DNA of 64,000 nucleotides from Streptomyces genisteinicus (GTDB lineage Bacteria > Actinomycetota > Actinomycetes > Streptomycetales > Streptomycetaceae), in contig NZ_CP060825.1 of NCBI RefSeq assembly GCF_014489615.1, forward strand, positions 1,467,501-1,531,500. The letters are read 5' to 3'. The translations under genes were made by a program, and so were the position numbers. The notes beneath the pieces are model-generated. The model made no database searches. It was not told the origin of the DNA and saw nothing but the letters and a program-made list of their open reading frames with translations. Shown piece after piece: positions 40,908 to 48,736 of this stretch (positions within the stretch are counted from its first letter, which is position 1; each line of letters starts with the position of its first letter).

Positions 40908-41141
40908 ATGGCACGTTGCGAGGTTTGCGGAAACGACTACGGCATGTCCTTCGAGGTGCACGCGCAGGGCGCGGTGCACGTCTTCGACTGCTTCTCCTGC
41001 GCCATCCACCGCATGGCGCCCATCTGTGAGCACTGCCGGGTGCAGATCATCGGCCAGGGCGTCGAGGTCGAGGGCCACTGGTACTGCGGCGCCCACTGCG
41101 CCCGCGCCGAGGGGAGGGCAGGCATCGTCGACCGGGTGTGA
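40908..41141 (+). CDS. Small LIM-like zinc-binding protein
   Basis: This 77-residue protein has four Cys-rich pairs (CEVCGN, CFSCAIH, CEHCRV, CGAHC), giving a LIM-like double zinc finger. Basic residues and His alternate with them (FEVHAQG, HWYCGAH). It is soluble and probably binds nucleic acid or protein. ATG 40908 is chosen because the sequence from there aligns with the zinc fold; the open frame upstream has no ribosome site. No function is known. It sits between the exonuclease and SURF1 genes. Confidence 0.8.
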   Translation: MARCEVCGNDYGMSFEVHAQGAVHVFDCFSCAIHRMAPICEHCRVQIIGQGVEVEGHWYCGAHCARAEGRAGIVDRV

Positions 41142-41216
41142 GTCCCCCTCCGGCGGCGTCCGCCGACGGGACCCCCCTTGTCGGACGCCGCCGCCGCTAC
41201 CGGTACCGTCGAAGCC

Positions 41217-42005
41217 GTGTACCGCTTCCTGTTGTCCCGGCAGTGGGTGATCCTCACCCTTCTCGCCCTCGTGCTGATCCCTTCGATGGTCGAGCTGGGC
41301 TTCTGGCAGTTCCACCGTCACCAGCACCGGGTGGCGCAGAACGAACTGATCGCGGAGAACCTCGAAGCGGATCCCGTCCCGGTCGAGGAGCTCACCTCCC
41401 CCGGGCACACGGTCCCCCGCGCCGACTACTGGCGCACGATCACCGCGACCGGCACCTTCGACACCGACCACGAGGTCGTGGTGCGGCGCCGCACCAACGC
41501 GGACGACCGTGTCGGCTTCCATGTGCTGAGCCCGCTGGTGCTCTCCGACGGACGGGCCGTCCTCGTCAACCGCGGCTGGGTGCCGGCGGCCGACGACCAG
41601 AAGGCCTTCCCCGAGGTGCCCGCCCCGCCGCGGGGCACGGTGACCGTCACCGGGCGGCTGAAGGCGGACGAGACCACCGGCGCGAGCGGGATCAGGGACC
41701 TGGCCGGCCTGCCGCCGCGCCAGGTGATGCTGATCAACAGTGCGCAGCAGGCCGAGCTGCAGGGCCGCGAGGTGCTCGGCGGCTACCTGGAGCAGACCGC
41801 CCCGGCTTCCGGCGACGCGGGCCCCGAGCAGATCCCGGAACCGGACCACGAGTCGATCGGCGCGCACATGGCCTACGCGGTCCAGTGGTGGCTGTTCGCC
41901 GCCGCCGTACCCCTCGGGTGGGTGATTCTGGTCCGCCGGGAGAAGCGGGACCAAGCGGCCGATTCCGGCCGGAACACGCCGGAGCGGGTCACCGCGGCTG
42001 CTTAG
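41217..42005 (+). CDS. SURF1-family cytochrome oxidase assembly protein
   Basis: This 262-residue membrane protein has a helix at 8-28 (WVILTLLALVLIPSMVELGFWQ), a periplasmic domain with RADYWRTITATGTF and VLVNRGWVPA motifs and a second helix near the C-terminus (WWLFAAAVPLGWVILV). The C-terminal QWWLFA motif is shared with SURF1 proteins, which help insert haem a into cytochrome c oxidase. GTG 41217 is 7 nt after a TACCGT hexamer, again leaderless-like; a TTG 39 bp upstream is an alternative. No cta genes are nearby. Confidence 0.9.
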   Translation: MYRFLLSRQWVILTLLALVLIPSMVELGFWQFHRHQHRVAQNELIAENLEADPVPVEELTSPGHTVPRADYWRTITATGTFDTDHEVVVRRRTNADDRVGFHVLSPLVLSDGRAVLVNRGWVPAADDQKAFPEVPAPPRGTVTVTGRLKADETTGASGIRDLAGLPPRQVMLINSAQQAELQGREVLGGYLEQTAPASGDAGPEQIPEPDHESIGAHMAYAVQWWLFAAAVPLGWVILVRREKRDQAADSGRNTPERVTAAA

Positions 42006-42035
42006 CGGGCTTCTCCGGCGGGAACACGCGAGAGC

Positions 42036-43820
42036 GTGACCCAACGTATCGAGGACTACGCCCTCATCGGCGACCTGCAGACCGCCGCGCTGGTCGGTGC
42101 GGACGGCTCCGTCGACTGGCTGTGCCTGCCCCGCTTCGACTCCGCCGCGTGCTTCGCGGCGCTCGTCGGCGACGAGGAGAACGGACACTGGAGGATCGCG
42201 CCCAAGGGCGCGGTCCGCTGCACGGGCCGTCGCTACGTCGGGGACTCCCTGGTCCTCGAAACCGTGTGGGAGACCCGCACGGGCAGCGTACGGGTCCTCG
42301 ACTTCATGCCCCAGCGCGACGAGGCGCCCGACGTGGTGCGGATCGTCGAGGGCGTCAGCGGCAGCGTCGAGATGGAGGGGACGCTGCGACTGCGCTTCGA
42401 CTACGGCAGCGTGGTGCCCTGGATGCGCCGTTCCGACGGGCACCGCATCGCCGTCGCGGGCCCGGACTCGGTGTGGCTGCGCAGCGAGCCGGAGGTCAGG
42501 ACGTGGGGCCAGCAGTTCTCCACCTGCTCCTCGTTCACCGTCGCCGCGGGCGAGTCCGTGTCGTTCGTCCTCACCTGGCACCCCTCGCACCAGAGCCGCC
42601 CGGATCTCATCGACCCCCACGAGTCCCTGCGGCACTGCCTGGAGGACTGGGAGGCGTGGGCCTCCAAGTGCCGCTACGACGGCCCCTACCGCGACGCGGT
42701 CATGCGCTCGCTGATCACCCTCAAGGCTCTGACCTACGCCCCCACGGGCGGCATCGTCGCCGCGCCGACCACCTCGCTGCCCGAGGAGCTGGGCGGCGTC
42801 CGGAACTGGGACTACCGGTTCTGCTGGCTGCGCGACTCCACCCTGACGCTGGGCTCCCTGGTGGCGGTCGGCTATCTCGACGAGGCCGCCGAATGGCGCG
42901 ACTGGCTGCTGCGCGCGGTCGCCGGCGATCCGGCCGACCTCCAGATCATGTACGGCCTCGCGGGTGAGCGGCGGCTGCCGGAGTTCGAGCTCAGCTGGCT
43001 CGGCGGATACGGCGGCTCGGTCCCCGTCCGGGTCGGCAACGACGCCGCCAACCAGCTCCAGCTCGACGTCTACGGCGAGGTCATCGACTCCCTCTTCATC
43101 GCCCGCCGAGCGGGTCTGAAGACCGAGCGGCACGCCTGGAACATCCAGCTCAGCCTGCTCGGCTTCCTGGAGACCGCCTGGCGCGAGCCGGACGAGGGCC
43201 TGTGGGAGGTGCGCGGACCGCGCCGCCACTTCGTGCACTCCAAGGTCATGGCCTGGGTCGCGGCGGACCGTGCCGTGCGCACCCTGGAGGCCGACCGCAG
43301 CCTGCACGGCGAGGTCGACCGCTGGCGGGAGATGCGCGACGCGGTGCACCGGGAGGTCTGCGAGAAGGGCTTCGACCCGGAGCGCAACACCTTCACCCAG
43401 TCCTACGGCTCGAAGGAGCTGGACGCGGCGACGCTGCTCATCCCGCACGTCGGCTTCCTGCCGCCGGACGACCCCCGGGTGCTCGGCACCATCGCCGCCG
43501 TCCAGGCCGAACTGGGCAACGGCCCGCTGGTGCGCCGCTACAGCACCGAGGGCGTCTCCGTCGACGGCCTGCCGGGCGACGAGGGCACCTTCCTGGCGTG
43601 CTCGTTCTGGCTGACCGACGCGCTGTGCATGACGGGCCGTCACGAGGAGGCCCGCGAGCTCTTCGAGCGGCTGCTGGCGCTCCGCAACGACCTCGGGCTG
43701 CTGTCCGAGGAGTACGACCCCGTCGCCGGCCGGCAGCTCGGCAACTTCCCTCAGGCGTTCAGCCACATCGGACTGGTGAACACCGCCCTCGCACTCCAGG
43801 AGTACGACACGGCAGGATAG
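42036..43820 (+). CDS. Glycoside hydrolase family 15 protein (glucoamylase/trehalase type)
   Basis: This 594-residue protein has an N-terminal beta-rich part (about 1-230; RIEDYALIGDLQTAALVGADGSVDW) and an (alpha/alpha)6 barrel with GH15 motifs PTTSLPEELGGVRNWDYRFCWLRDS and LYG..FELSWLGGYGGSVPVRVGNDA. The sequence FDPERNTFTQSYGSKELDAATLLIPHVGF is typical of the trehalase-like subset. Catalytic Glu candidates lie in the PEELGG and DEGTFLACSFW motifs. No signal peptide is seen, so it is cytosolic and could act on trehalose or maltodextrin. GTG 42036 is used. An SDR gene starts 4 bp after the stop. Confidence 0.9.
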   Translation: MTQRIEDYALIGDLQTAALVGADGSVDWLCLPRFDSAACFAALVGDEENGHWRIAPKGAVRCTGRRYVGDSLVLETVWETRTGSVRVLDFMPQRDEAPDVVRIVEGVSGSVEMEGTLRLRFDYGSVVPWMRRSDGHRIAVAGPDSVWLRSEPEVRTWGQQFSTCSSFTVAAGESVSFVLTWHPSHQSRPDLIDPHESLRHCLEDWEAWASKCRYDGPYRDAVMRSLITLKALTYAPTGGIVAAPTTSLPEELGGVRNWDYRFCWLRDSTLTLGSLVAVGYLDEAAEWRDWLLRAVAGDPADLQIMYGLAGERRLPEFELSWLGGYGGSVPVRVGNDAANQLQLDVYGEVIDSLFIARRAGLKTERHAWNIQLSLLGFLETAWREPDEGLWEVRGPRRHFVHSKVMAWVAADRAVRTLEADRSLHGEVDRWREMRDAVHREVCEKGFDPERNTFTQSYGSKELDAATLLIPHVGFLPPDDPRVLGTIAAVQAELGNGPLVRRYSTEGVSVDGLPGDEGTFLACSFWLTDALCMTGRHEEARELFERLLALRNDLGLLSEEYDPVAGRQLGNFPQAFSHIGLVNTALALQEYDTAG

Positions 43821-43824
43821 GGCC

Positions 43825-44580
43825 ATGGATCTTGGACTGAAGGACCGCGTCTACATCGTCACCGGCGCCTCCCGCGGCCTCGGCAACGCCTCGGCGCGGC
43901 AGCTCGTCGCGGACGGCGCGAAGGTCGTCATCACCGGCAGGGACGAGAAGACGGTCGCCGGCGCGGCCGCCGAGCTCGGCCCCGACGCGGTGGGGATCGC
44001 CGTCGACAACGCCGACCCGGCCGCCGCGGAGCGTCTGGTCGCCGCGGCCCGGGCGCACTTCGGCCGCTTCGACGGCGTGCTGATCAGCGTGGGCGGTCCG
44101 GCACCGGGCTTCGCCTCGGACAACACGGACGAGCAGTGGCAGTCGGCGTTCGAGTCGGTCTTCCTCGGCGCGGTGCGCCTGGCCCGCACGGCGGCCGCCG
44201 AGCTGTCCGACGGCGGGGTGATCGGCTTCGTGCTGTCCGGCTCGGTCCACGAGCCGATCGCGGGCCTGACCATCTCGAACGGCCTGCGGCCGGGGCTGGC
44301 CGGTTTCGCCAAGTCCCTCTCGGACGAGCTGGGGCCCCGGGGCATCCGGGTGGTCGGCGTGCTGCCGTCGCGCATCGACACCGACCGGGTCCGCGAGCTC
44401 GACGCCCTCTCCGGCGACGCGGACGCCGCCCGTGCGTCCAACGAGTCGCGCATCCCGCTGCGCCGGTACGGGACCCCCGAGGAGTTCGGCAAGGTGACCG
44501 CCTTCCTGCTGTCCCCCGCGGCCTCGTACGTCACGGGCGTGATGGTGCCCGTGGACGGCGGCGCCCGGCACGGCTTCTGA
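43825..44580 (+). CDS. SDR-fold protein lacking the canonical YxxxK
   Basis: This 251-residue protein has the classical SDR cofactor motif TGASRGLG and a C-terminal PVDGGARHGF, but the active-site Tyr and Lys appear replaced. Where homologues have YxxSK followed by GL, this protein reads LTISNGLRPGL, so the Tyr position is Ser and the Lys position Arg. This substitution is found in a known SDR subgroup. It could be catalytically altered or a binding protein. ATG 43825 lies 4 bp after the GH15 stop. A 17-bp hairpin follows. Confidence 0.88.
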   Translation: MDLGLKDRVYIVTGASRGLGNASARQLVADGAKVVITGRDEKTVAGAAAELGPDAVGIAVDNADPAAAERLVAAARAHFGRFDGVLISVGGPAPGFASDNTDEQWQSAFESVFLGAVRLARTAAAELSDGGVIGFVLSGSVHEPIAGLTISNGLRPGLAGFAKSLSDELGPRGIRVVGVLPSRIDTDRVRELDALSGDADAARASNESRIPLRRYGTPEEFGKVTAFLLSPAASYVTGVMVPVDGGARHGF

Positions 44581-44583
44581 CAG

Positions 44584-44631
44584 GACGAGGGCGCGGCGCC
44601 CGCCCCGGAGGGAAGGCGCCGCGCCCTCGTC
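44584..44631. terminator. Bidirectional terminator between SDR and AmaP-type genes
   Basis: A perfect 17-bp stem (44584-44600 with 44615-44631, arm GACGAGGGCGCGGCGCC) with a 14-nt loop separates the convergent stop codons at 44580 and 44651. Confidence 0.88.
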
Positions 44632-44650
44632 GCCCGCGCGGGCACGCGCG

Positions 44651-45232
44651 TCAGGTGACCCGTCGCGCCCCGTGCTTCGACGCCGTCAGCCGTGCCTCGG
44701 CCGGCAGCTCGGACAGGCCGGCGGAGTGCCGGGCGTGGCCGACCGCCTCGTCGACCAGGCGGGTGAGGGTCTCGGCCGGCGCGGCGTGCGGCTCCAGCTG
44801 GAGCAGGATCCGTGCCGCGGGGGCGGTCCTGCGCCGGCCCGTCAGCCGCACCCGCGCGTGCGAGACGCCCTCCAGCGATTCGGCCTCACCGGCCATCACG
44901 CCCTCCAGCGCCCGCCCGCGCAGCAGTGCCCCCTCGCCGTCGCCGCTGTCCACCAGGACCTCGGAGAGCCGGGCCCGGCGCAGCTGGGCGAGCAGCCACC
45001 ACAGGGCGAGCACCACGAGGACGGCGAGCACCGCGATGACCACCGGCCACCACCAGCCCTCGTCGCGCCAGCGGGTGCGGTCCGCGTCGCTGAGCAGGAC
45101 GTCGCCGGGGCCCGACCAGGGCCACCACGACGGGACGTCCAGCCCCGCCCCGGCGGCGACCACCGCGCCTCCGGTGCACAGCAGGACCAGCCCGGCCAGG
45201 GCGAGCACGACCCGGTTGACAGCGCGCAACAT
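44651..45232 (-). CDS. amaP: Alkaline-shock response membrane anchor, AmaP type
   Basis: This 193-residue protein has two membrane helices (VVLALAGLVLLCTGGAVVAA; WWPVVIAVLAVLVVLALWWLL) and a C-terminal cytosolic domain (about 110-193; EGALLRGRALEGVM...VRLTGRRR). AmaP anchors Asp23 at the membrane in Firmicutes. It is the last gene of a minus-strand operon with two Asp23/Gls24 genes, DUF2273 and DUF6286, ending at a bidirectional hairpin. ATG 45232 follows GAGGA. Confidence 0.88.
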   Translation of the reverse strand: MLRAVNRVVLALAGLVLLCTGGAVVAAGAGLDVPSWWPWSGPGDVLLSDADRTRWRDEGWWWPVVIAVLAVLVVLALWWLLAQLRRARLSEVLVDSGDGEGALLRGRALEGVMAGEAESLEGVSHARVRLTGRRRTAPAARILLQLEPHAAPAETLTRLVDEAVGHARHSAGLSELPAEARLTASKHGARRVT

Positions 45233-45238
45233 GCGTCC

Positions 45239-45898
45239 TCACTTCTTCCCGGCCGGCGGTCGTGCGACGCGCACGGCGAGCGCCGGCGGCCGGGCGAGAC
45301 CGAGTTCCTTCAGTGCCGTACCGAGGGCCGCGTCCAGGTCGGCGCGTACCTCGTCGAGGGGGCGGAAGTGCGACCGGGCCCGGACCGACGCCTTTGAGCG
45401 CCGCATTCTGACGCGTACGGACTGGACTCCGGCGACCTCCATCGCCCGGTCCCGCAGGACGAGCGCGGCAGCCTCCCGGTCCAGCGCGGCCCGTACCGCG
45501 GCCCGCCCCGGCCGCATCGTCAGCAGGGACCGCAGGCCGGGCGTGAGAGCCAGGACCAGGAGCAGCACGCCGAGGAGCGCGACGGCGGCCGAGGCGGCGA
45601 GCACCCCGATCTCGTCGAGCCGCCAGTCGGCCAGGTGGTCGGCGAGGGAGCGCCGCCACTGCATGGCCGGGCGGTCGGCGCGTACCGCGGCGACGTCGTA
45701 GAGCAGCAGTCCCGCGGCGCCGAGGACGACGGCCGCGACGACGGCGGCGGGCACGCGCCGGCCGGACCAGAAGCGGCCGGTGGCGCCGCCGTCGGCGGGC
45801 GCGGGGCGGTAGTCGGCAGCCGAGGAGGACTGGTCCATGCCGGCGGCGGGCTGCGCAGCCGCCTGCTGCCCGCCGGGCGGGGACTGCGGCTCGGTCAT
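45239..45898 (-). CDS. DUF6286 membrane protein of the Gls24 operon
   Basis: This 219-residue protein starts with a Gln/Ala/Pro-rich disordered N-terminus (about 1-40), followed by two membrane helices (RVPAAVVAAVVLGAAGLLLYDVAAV; IGVLAASAAVALLGVLLLVLAL). A soluble C-terminal domain (about 145-219) contains VRVRMRRSKASVRARSHFRPLDEVRADLDAAL. The ATG overlaps the stop of the Asp23-like gene by 4 nt (ATGA). Function unknown; probably a membrane partner in envelope-stress signalling together with AmaP. Confidence 0.85.
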   Translation of the reverse strand: MTEPQSPPGGQQAAAQPAAGMDQSSSAADYRPAPADGGATGRFWSGRRVPAAVVAAVVLGAAGLLLYDVAAVRADRPAMQWRRSLADHLADWRLDEIGVLAASAAVALLGVLLLVLALTPGLRSLLTMRPGRAAVRAALDREAAALVLRDRAMEVAGVQSVRVRMRRSKASVRARSHFRPLDEVRADLDAALGTALKELGLARPPALAVRVARPPAGKK

Positions 45899-46266
45899 CG
45901 CAGCCTCTCCTTCGCCCCGCGCCTGGTGTGGACCGAGTGCAGCCGCTCCACCTGCACCGCGACCTCGGGCACCTCCATGCCGGCCAGGGTGGTGACCCGC
46001 TCGGTGACGCGGCGGCGCACCGCGGCGCACCGCGCGCCGATGTCGGAGGGGTAGTCGAGTTCGAGGGTGACGCGCACATGGGCGGTGTCGTGGTGCACGG
46101 CGACCATGGCGTGCGGGGCCGCGCTGTCCGGGGGGACGCCGCCGAGTGCCTCGCGTGCCGCCTGGGCGGCGATCTTCGCCACCACCCGGTCGGCCACCGT
46201 GGTCGATCCGCGCTCGGCGGCCGCCACTCTCGGCGTGCCACCGGCAGAGGCCTCAGCGGCCGCCAT
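45895..46266 (-). CDS. Asp23/Gls24-family envelope stress protein (copy 2)
   Basis: This 123-residue cytosolic protein of the Asp23/Gls24 family has the characteristic VADRVVAKIAAQAAREALGGV segment and the beta-hairpin HVRVTLELDYPSDIGARCAAVRRRV. It is likely membrane-tethered through an anchor from the same operon. It overlaps the DUF6286 gene by 4 nt and is separated from DUF2273 by only a few bases, so expression is co-ordinated. Confidence 0.9.
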   Translation of the reverse strand: MAAAEASAGGTPRVAAAERGSTTVADRVVAKIAAQAAREALGGVPPDSAAPHAMVAVHHDTAHVRVTLELDYPSDIGARCAAVRRRVTERVTTLAGMEVPEVAVQVERLHSVHTRRGAKERLR

Positions 46267-46272
46267 CGCGGA

Positions 46273-46464
46273 TCACCTCCGCCCGTCGCCGCGGTCGCGG
46301 CCCCGGAAGAACTCGCCCACCTCGAGGTCGCCCTCCAGGAAGCGCCCGACCACGAAACCGACCGCCCCGAGTGCGGCGACCAGTACGAACGCCCCGAATC
46401 CGCCGAAGTATCCGGCGAACGCGAGAGCCATGCCGGCCACCATGCCGACCACGGCCATGCTCAT
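46273..46464 (-). CDS. DUF2273 small membrane protein
   Basis: This 63-residue protein has two hydrophobic helices (AVVGMVAGMALAFAGYFGGFGAFVLVAALGAVGFVVG, fused) and an acidic C-terminal tail with EFFRGRDRGDGRR. DUF2273 genes habitually lie beside Gls24 genes. The C-terminal charge could contact the Asp23 proteins. Confidence 0.85.
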   Translation of the reverse strand: MSMAVVGMVAGMALAFAGYFGGFGAFVLVAALGAVGFVVGRFLEGDLEVGEFFRGRDRGDGRR

Positions 46465-46475
46465 CTGGAGCTCCT

Positions 46476-46955
46476 CTACTGGATCCGCTGCTCCGGCTCG
46501 TCCTCTTCCTCGTCGGGCAGCTTCACATCGCTGACGGCGATGTTGACCTCGACGACTTCGAGACTGGTCATGCGTTCGACGGCGTCGACGACGTTCTCGC
46601 GCACGGCGCGGGCGACGTCGGAGATGGAGACCCCGTAGTCGACGACGATCTCCAGGTCGAGGGCGGTCTGGACCTCGCCGACCTCCGCCTTGACGCCGCG
46701 GGTGACGTTGGACCGGCCGCTGCCGCCGGGAACCCGGTCGCGGACGGCTCCGAAGGTGCGCGAGATGCCGCTGCCCATCGCGTGGACGCCGACGACGTCC
46801 CGCGCGGCGAGGCCCGCGATCTTCTCGACGACGCCGTCGGCGATGGTGGTGCGTCCCCGCACACCCGCCTCGGGTCGTTTGCTGACGGACGGCCTGCGGG
46901 AGTCACCCGTCTGCTCGCCTGCGTTCTGGGGTCGGCGGTCGCCTGACTCGCTCAT
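46476..46955 (-). CDS. Asp23/Gls24-family envelope stress protein (copy 1)
   Basis: This 159-residue protein has an N-terminal polar tail (1-30) and the Asp23 domain (about 33-145; GRTTIADGVVEKIAGLAARDVVGV, LEIVVDYGVSISDVARAVRENV) and ends with an acidic DEEEDEPEQ tail. ATG 46955 has AAAGGA 7 nt upstream. It is the first gene of the operon. Its long N-terminus distinguishes it from the second copy. Confidence 0.92.
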   Translation of the reverse strand: MSESGDRRPQNAGEQTGDSRRPSVSKRPEAGVRGRTTIADGVVEKIAGLAARDVVGVHAMGSGISRTFGAVRDRVPGGSGRSNVTRGVKAEVGEVQTALDLEIVVDYGVSISDVARAVRENVVDAVERMTSLEVVEVNIAVSDVKLPDEEEDEPEQRIQ

Positions 46956-47115
46956 CACGTGATCCTTTCCGGGCTGGTCTTCCTCCCCCGGGCCTGATCC
47001 CGTCTCATGTCCTCGTCCGGACACGGAGCAGGGCCCCTGACCACACTAAGTGCGGGTGCCCCGTCCCGCTCCGGGAATGCGGCGGACCGGAGGAACGGCG
47101 GCCCCGGACACGGCA

Positions 47116-47157
47116 GCGGCCCGGTCGTACGGCGGTGGAGCCGTACGACCGGGCCGC
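47116..47157 (-). terminator. Terminator between the crotonase and Gls24 genes
   Basis: An 18-bp perfect stem (47116-47133 with 47140-47157, arm GCGGCCCGGTCGTACGGC) with a 6-nt loop lies 71 bp downstream of the crotonase stop on the minus strand. Confidence 0.85.
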
Positions 47158-47228
47158 GGGCCGGGTGTCCGAAGGAGCGGTCAGCCGGAGCGGGTGGCCC
47201 CGCCGGTGCCGCGTCCGGGGGCTCCGGG

Positions 47229-48020
47229 TCAGTCGGAGAGGCCCGCGAGGTCGCGCAGCCGGCGGGTCTGCGCGGCGCGTTCGGCGGCTCGCTGGTCGTC
47301 GTAGGTGCGGCCGGCGGCGCCCTGGAGCAGGGCCTTGGTCTCGACGACGGCGTCGCGCGGCGCGGCGAGGAGCGCCCCGGCGAGGTCGCGCACGGCGGCG
47401 TCGAGTTCCCCGGCGGGGACGACGAGGTTGGCCAGGCCGGTGCGTTCGGCCTCCTCGGCGTGGACGAAGCGCCCCGTCGCGCAGATCTCGAGCGCGCGGG
47501 CGTACCCGACGACGGACACCAGTGGGTGGGTACCCGTCAGGTCGGGGACCAGACCGAGCGCGGTCTCACGCATGGCGAACTGCACGTCCTCGGCGACGAC
47601 CCGCAGGTCGCAGGCGAGCGCGAGCTGGAATCCCGCGCCGATCGCGTGGCCCTGGACGGCGGCGATCGTGATGATGTCGGGCCGCCGCCACCAGGTGAAC
47701 GCCTCCTGGAATCCGGCGATGGCGGTGTCGGTCTCCGCGTCGGTCCCGCGTGCCAGGTCGATGAACGACGGCTCGCCGTCGAACCCCTCGGGGGTGAACG
47801 CCTGCCGGTCGAGGCCGGCGGAGAAGGACTTGCCCTCGCCGCGCAGCACCACGACCCGCACGTCGCCCGGCAGCGACCGGCCGGCCTGCGTCAACGCCCG
47901 CCACAGAGCGAAGTCCTGGGCGTTGCGCTTGTCCGGCTTGGTCAGGGTCACCGTGGCGACGGCGCCGTCGACGGTGAGTCGTACGCCGTCCTTGTCCAGC
48001 ACAGGGTCGAGCGAGGTCAT
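47229..48020 (-). CDS. Enoyl-CoA hydratase/isomerase (crotonase) family protein
   Basis: This 263-residue crotonase-fold protein has the oxyanion-hole segments GKSFSAGLDRQA and GHAIGAGFQLALACDL. Active-site acidic residues are possible in the segment ETALGLVPDLTGT. The family performs hydration, isomerisation or other CoA-thioester reactions; this paralogue cannot be assigned from sequence alone. ATG 48020 follows GGAGG. It is followed by a terminator and lies downstream of the mini-HTH gene. Confidence 0.92.
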   Translation of the reverse strand: MTSLDPVLDKDGVRLTVDGAVATVTLTKPDKRNAQDFALWRALTQAGRSLPGDVRVVVLRGEGKSFSAGLDRQAFTPEGFDGEPSFIDLARGTDAETDTAIAGFQEAFTWWRRPDIITIAAVQGHAIGAGFQLALACDLRVVAEDVQFAMRETALGLVPDLTGTHPLVSVVGYARALEICATGRFVHAEEAERTGLANLVVPAGELDAAVRDLAGALLAAPRDAVVETKALLQGAAGRTYDDQRAAERAAQTRRLRDLAGLSD

Positions 48021-48076
48021 GGGACGCCTCCGGTTCGGTGCAGTGATGCCCGTGAAGTCGAGCTACTGCACAGTAA

Positions 48077-48108
48077 CCACCCGGAGGGCCGTCCGGCCGC
48101 CCGGGTGG
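48077..48108 (-). terminator. Possible hairpin downstream of the mini-HTH gene
   Basis: CCACCCGG (48077-48084) pairs with CCGGGTGG (48101-48108) around a GC-rich loop, 52 bp after the mini-HTH stop. Confidence 0.45.
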
Positions 48109-48160
48109 CCACCGCAGAAGAACCGGTGTGCCGGAGGAGTCATGTCCGGTGTGGCGGAGG

Positions 48161-48382
48161 TCAGGCCGAGGCTGCCTTCTTGCCCCGTGTCGCTCCGCCA
48201 CGTCCACGCAGGACGACTCCGGACTCACTGAGCATCCGGTGGACGAATCCGTAGGAGCGGCCGGTTTCCTCGGCCAGCGCCCGGATGCTCGCCCCGGAGT
48301 CGTACTTCTTCTTCAGGTCTGCCGCGAGCTTGTCGCGCGCGGCGCCGGTCACCCGGCTGCCCTTCTTCAGAGTCTCGGCCAC
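48161..48382 (-). CDS. Small HTH DNA-binding protein
   Basis: This 73-residue protein begins AETLKKGSRVTGAARDKLAADLKKKYDSG and contains a helix-turn-helix ASIRALAEETGRSYGFVHRML. A basic C-terminus follows (RGRGGATRGKKAASA). It resembles small actinobacterial DNA-binding regulators that are mostly HTH. GTG 48382 is chosen because GGAGG lies 5 nt upstream; a longer ATG start at 48421 is possible. The regulon is unknown. Confidence 0.85.
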   Translation of the reverse strand: MAETLKKGSRVTGAARDKLAADLKKKYDSGASIRALAEETGRSYGFVHRMLSESGVVLRGRGGATRGKKAASA

Positions 48383-48736
48383 CCGTGCCTCCTCATGGGA
48401 AGTGCGCTCTGGACTTCTCATGATCACCCCTTCCGGGCGTCCTGGCCACCCATTCGACAGGGTCAGTACGGAACGCTTGAGGGCGGGCGGTCGGGCCATC
48501 ACGACCGGAATCAGGCATTCCAGTCGTGGTGAGCGACGAAAAGATCCAGCCGCCGGGCCGAAATTGCTGGTCAGCGACGCCTTCGCGGGCACGGACCCGG
48601 GAGGGGGCGGAGCGGGGCCGTCCGCCAGGCGCCGCGCCGCGGTACGAGAGGTCCTCACACAGATGACGGAGCTCTCGTAGGCCGAATGATCCATACGGAG
48701 TGGATCACCGGCCCCCTCGCGGGGGCATGGCGGCCG
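48383..48736. other. 354-bp spacer between the ABC-F and mini-HTH genes
   Basis: No gene is evident. It holds the promoter region of the mini-HTH gene, the inverted repeat TGATCCA-N7-TGGATCA (48687-48707), and a short hairpin (GCCCCC 48711-48716 with GGGGGC 48721-48726) near the end of the ABC-F gene. The rest is GC-rich with no conserved open frame. Confidence 0.55.
48711..48726 (-). terminator. Short hairpin after the ABC-F gene
   Basis: A 6-bp stem (48711-48716 with 48721-48726) with loop TCGC lies 11 bp downstream of the ABC-F stop on the minus strand. Confidence 0.5.

Noticed and set aside
38913..43826. A 1637-codon open frame on the minus strand spanning VIT1 through GH15
   Set aside because: It is antisense to well-supported genes; only its last 256 codons (38913-39683) are real (VIT1). 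Long antisense frames are expected in DNA of this GC content.
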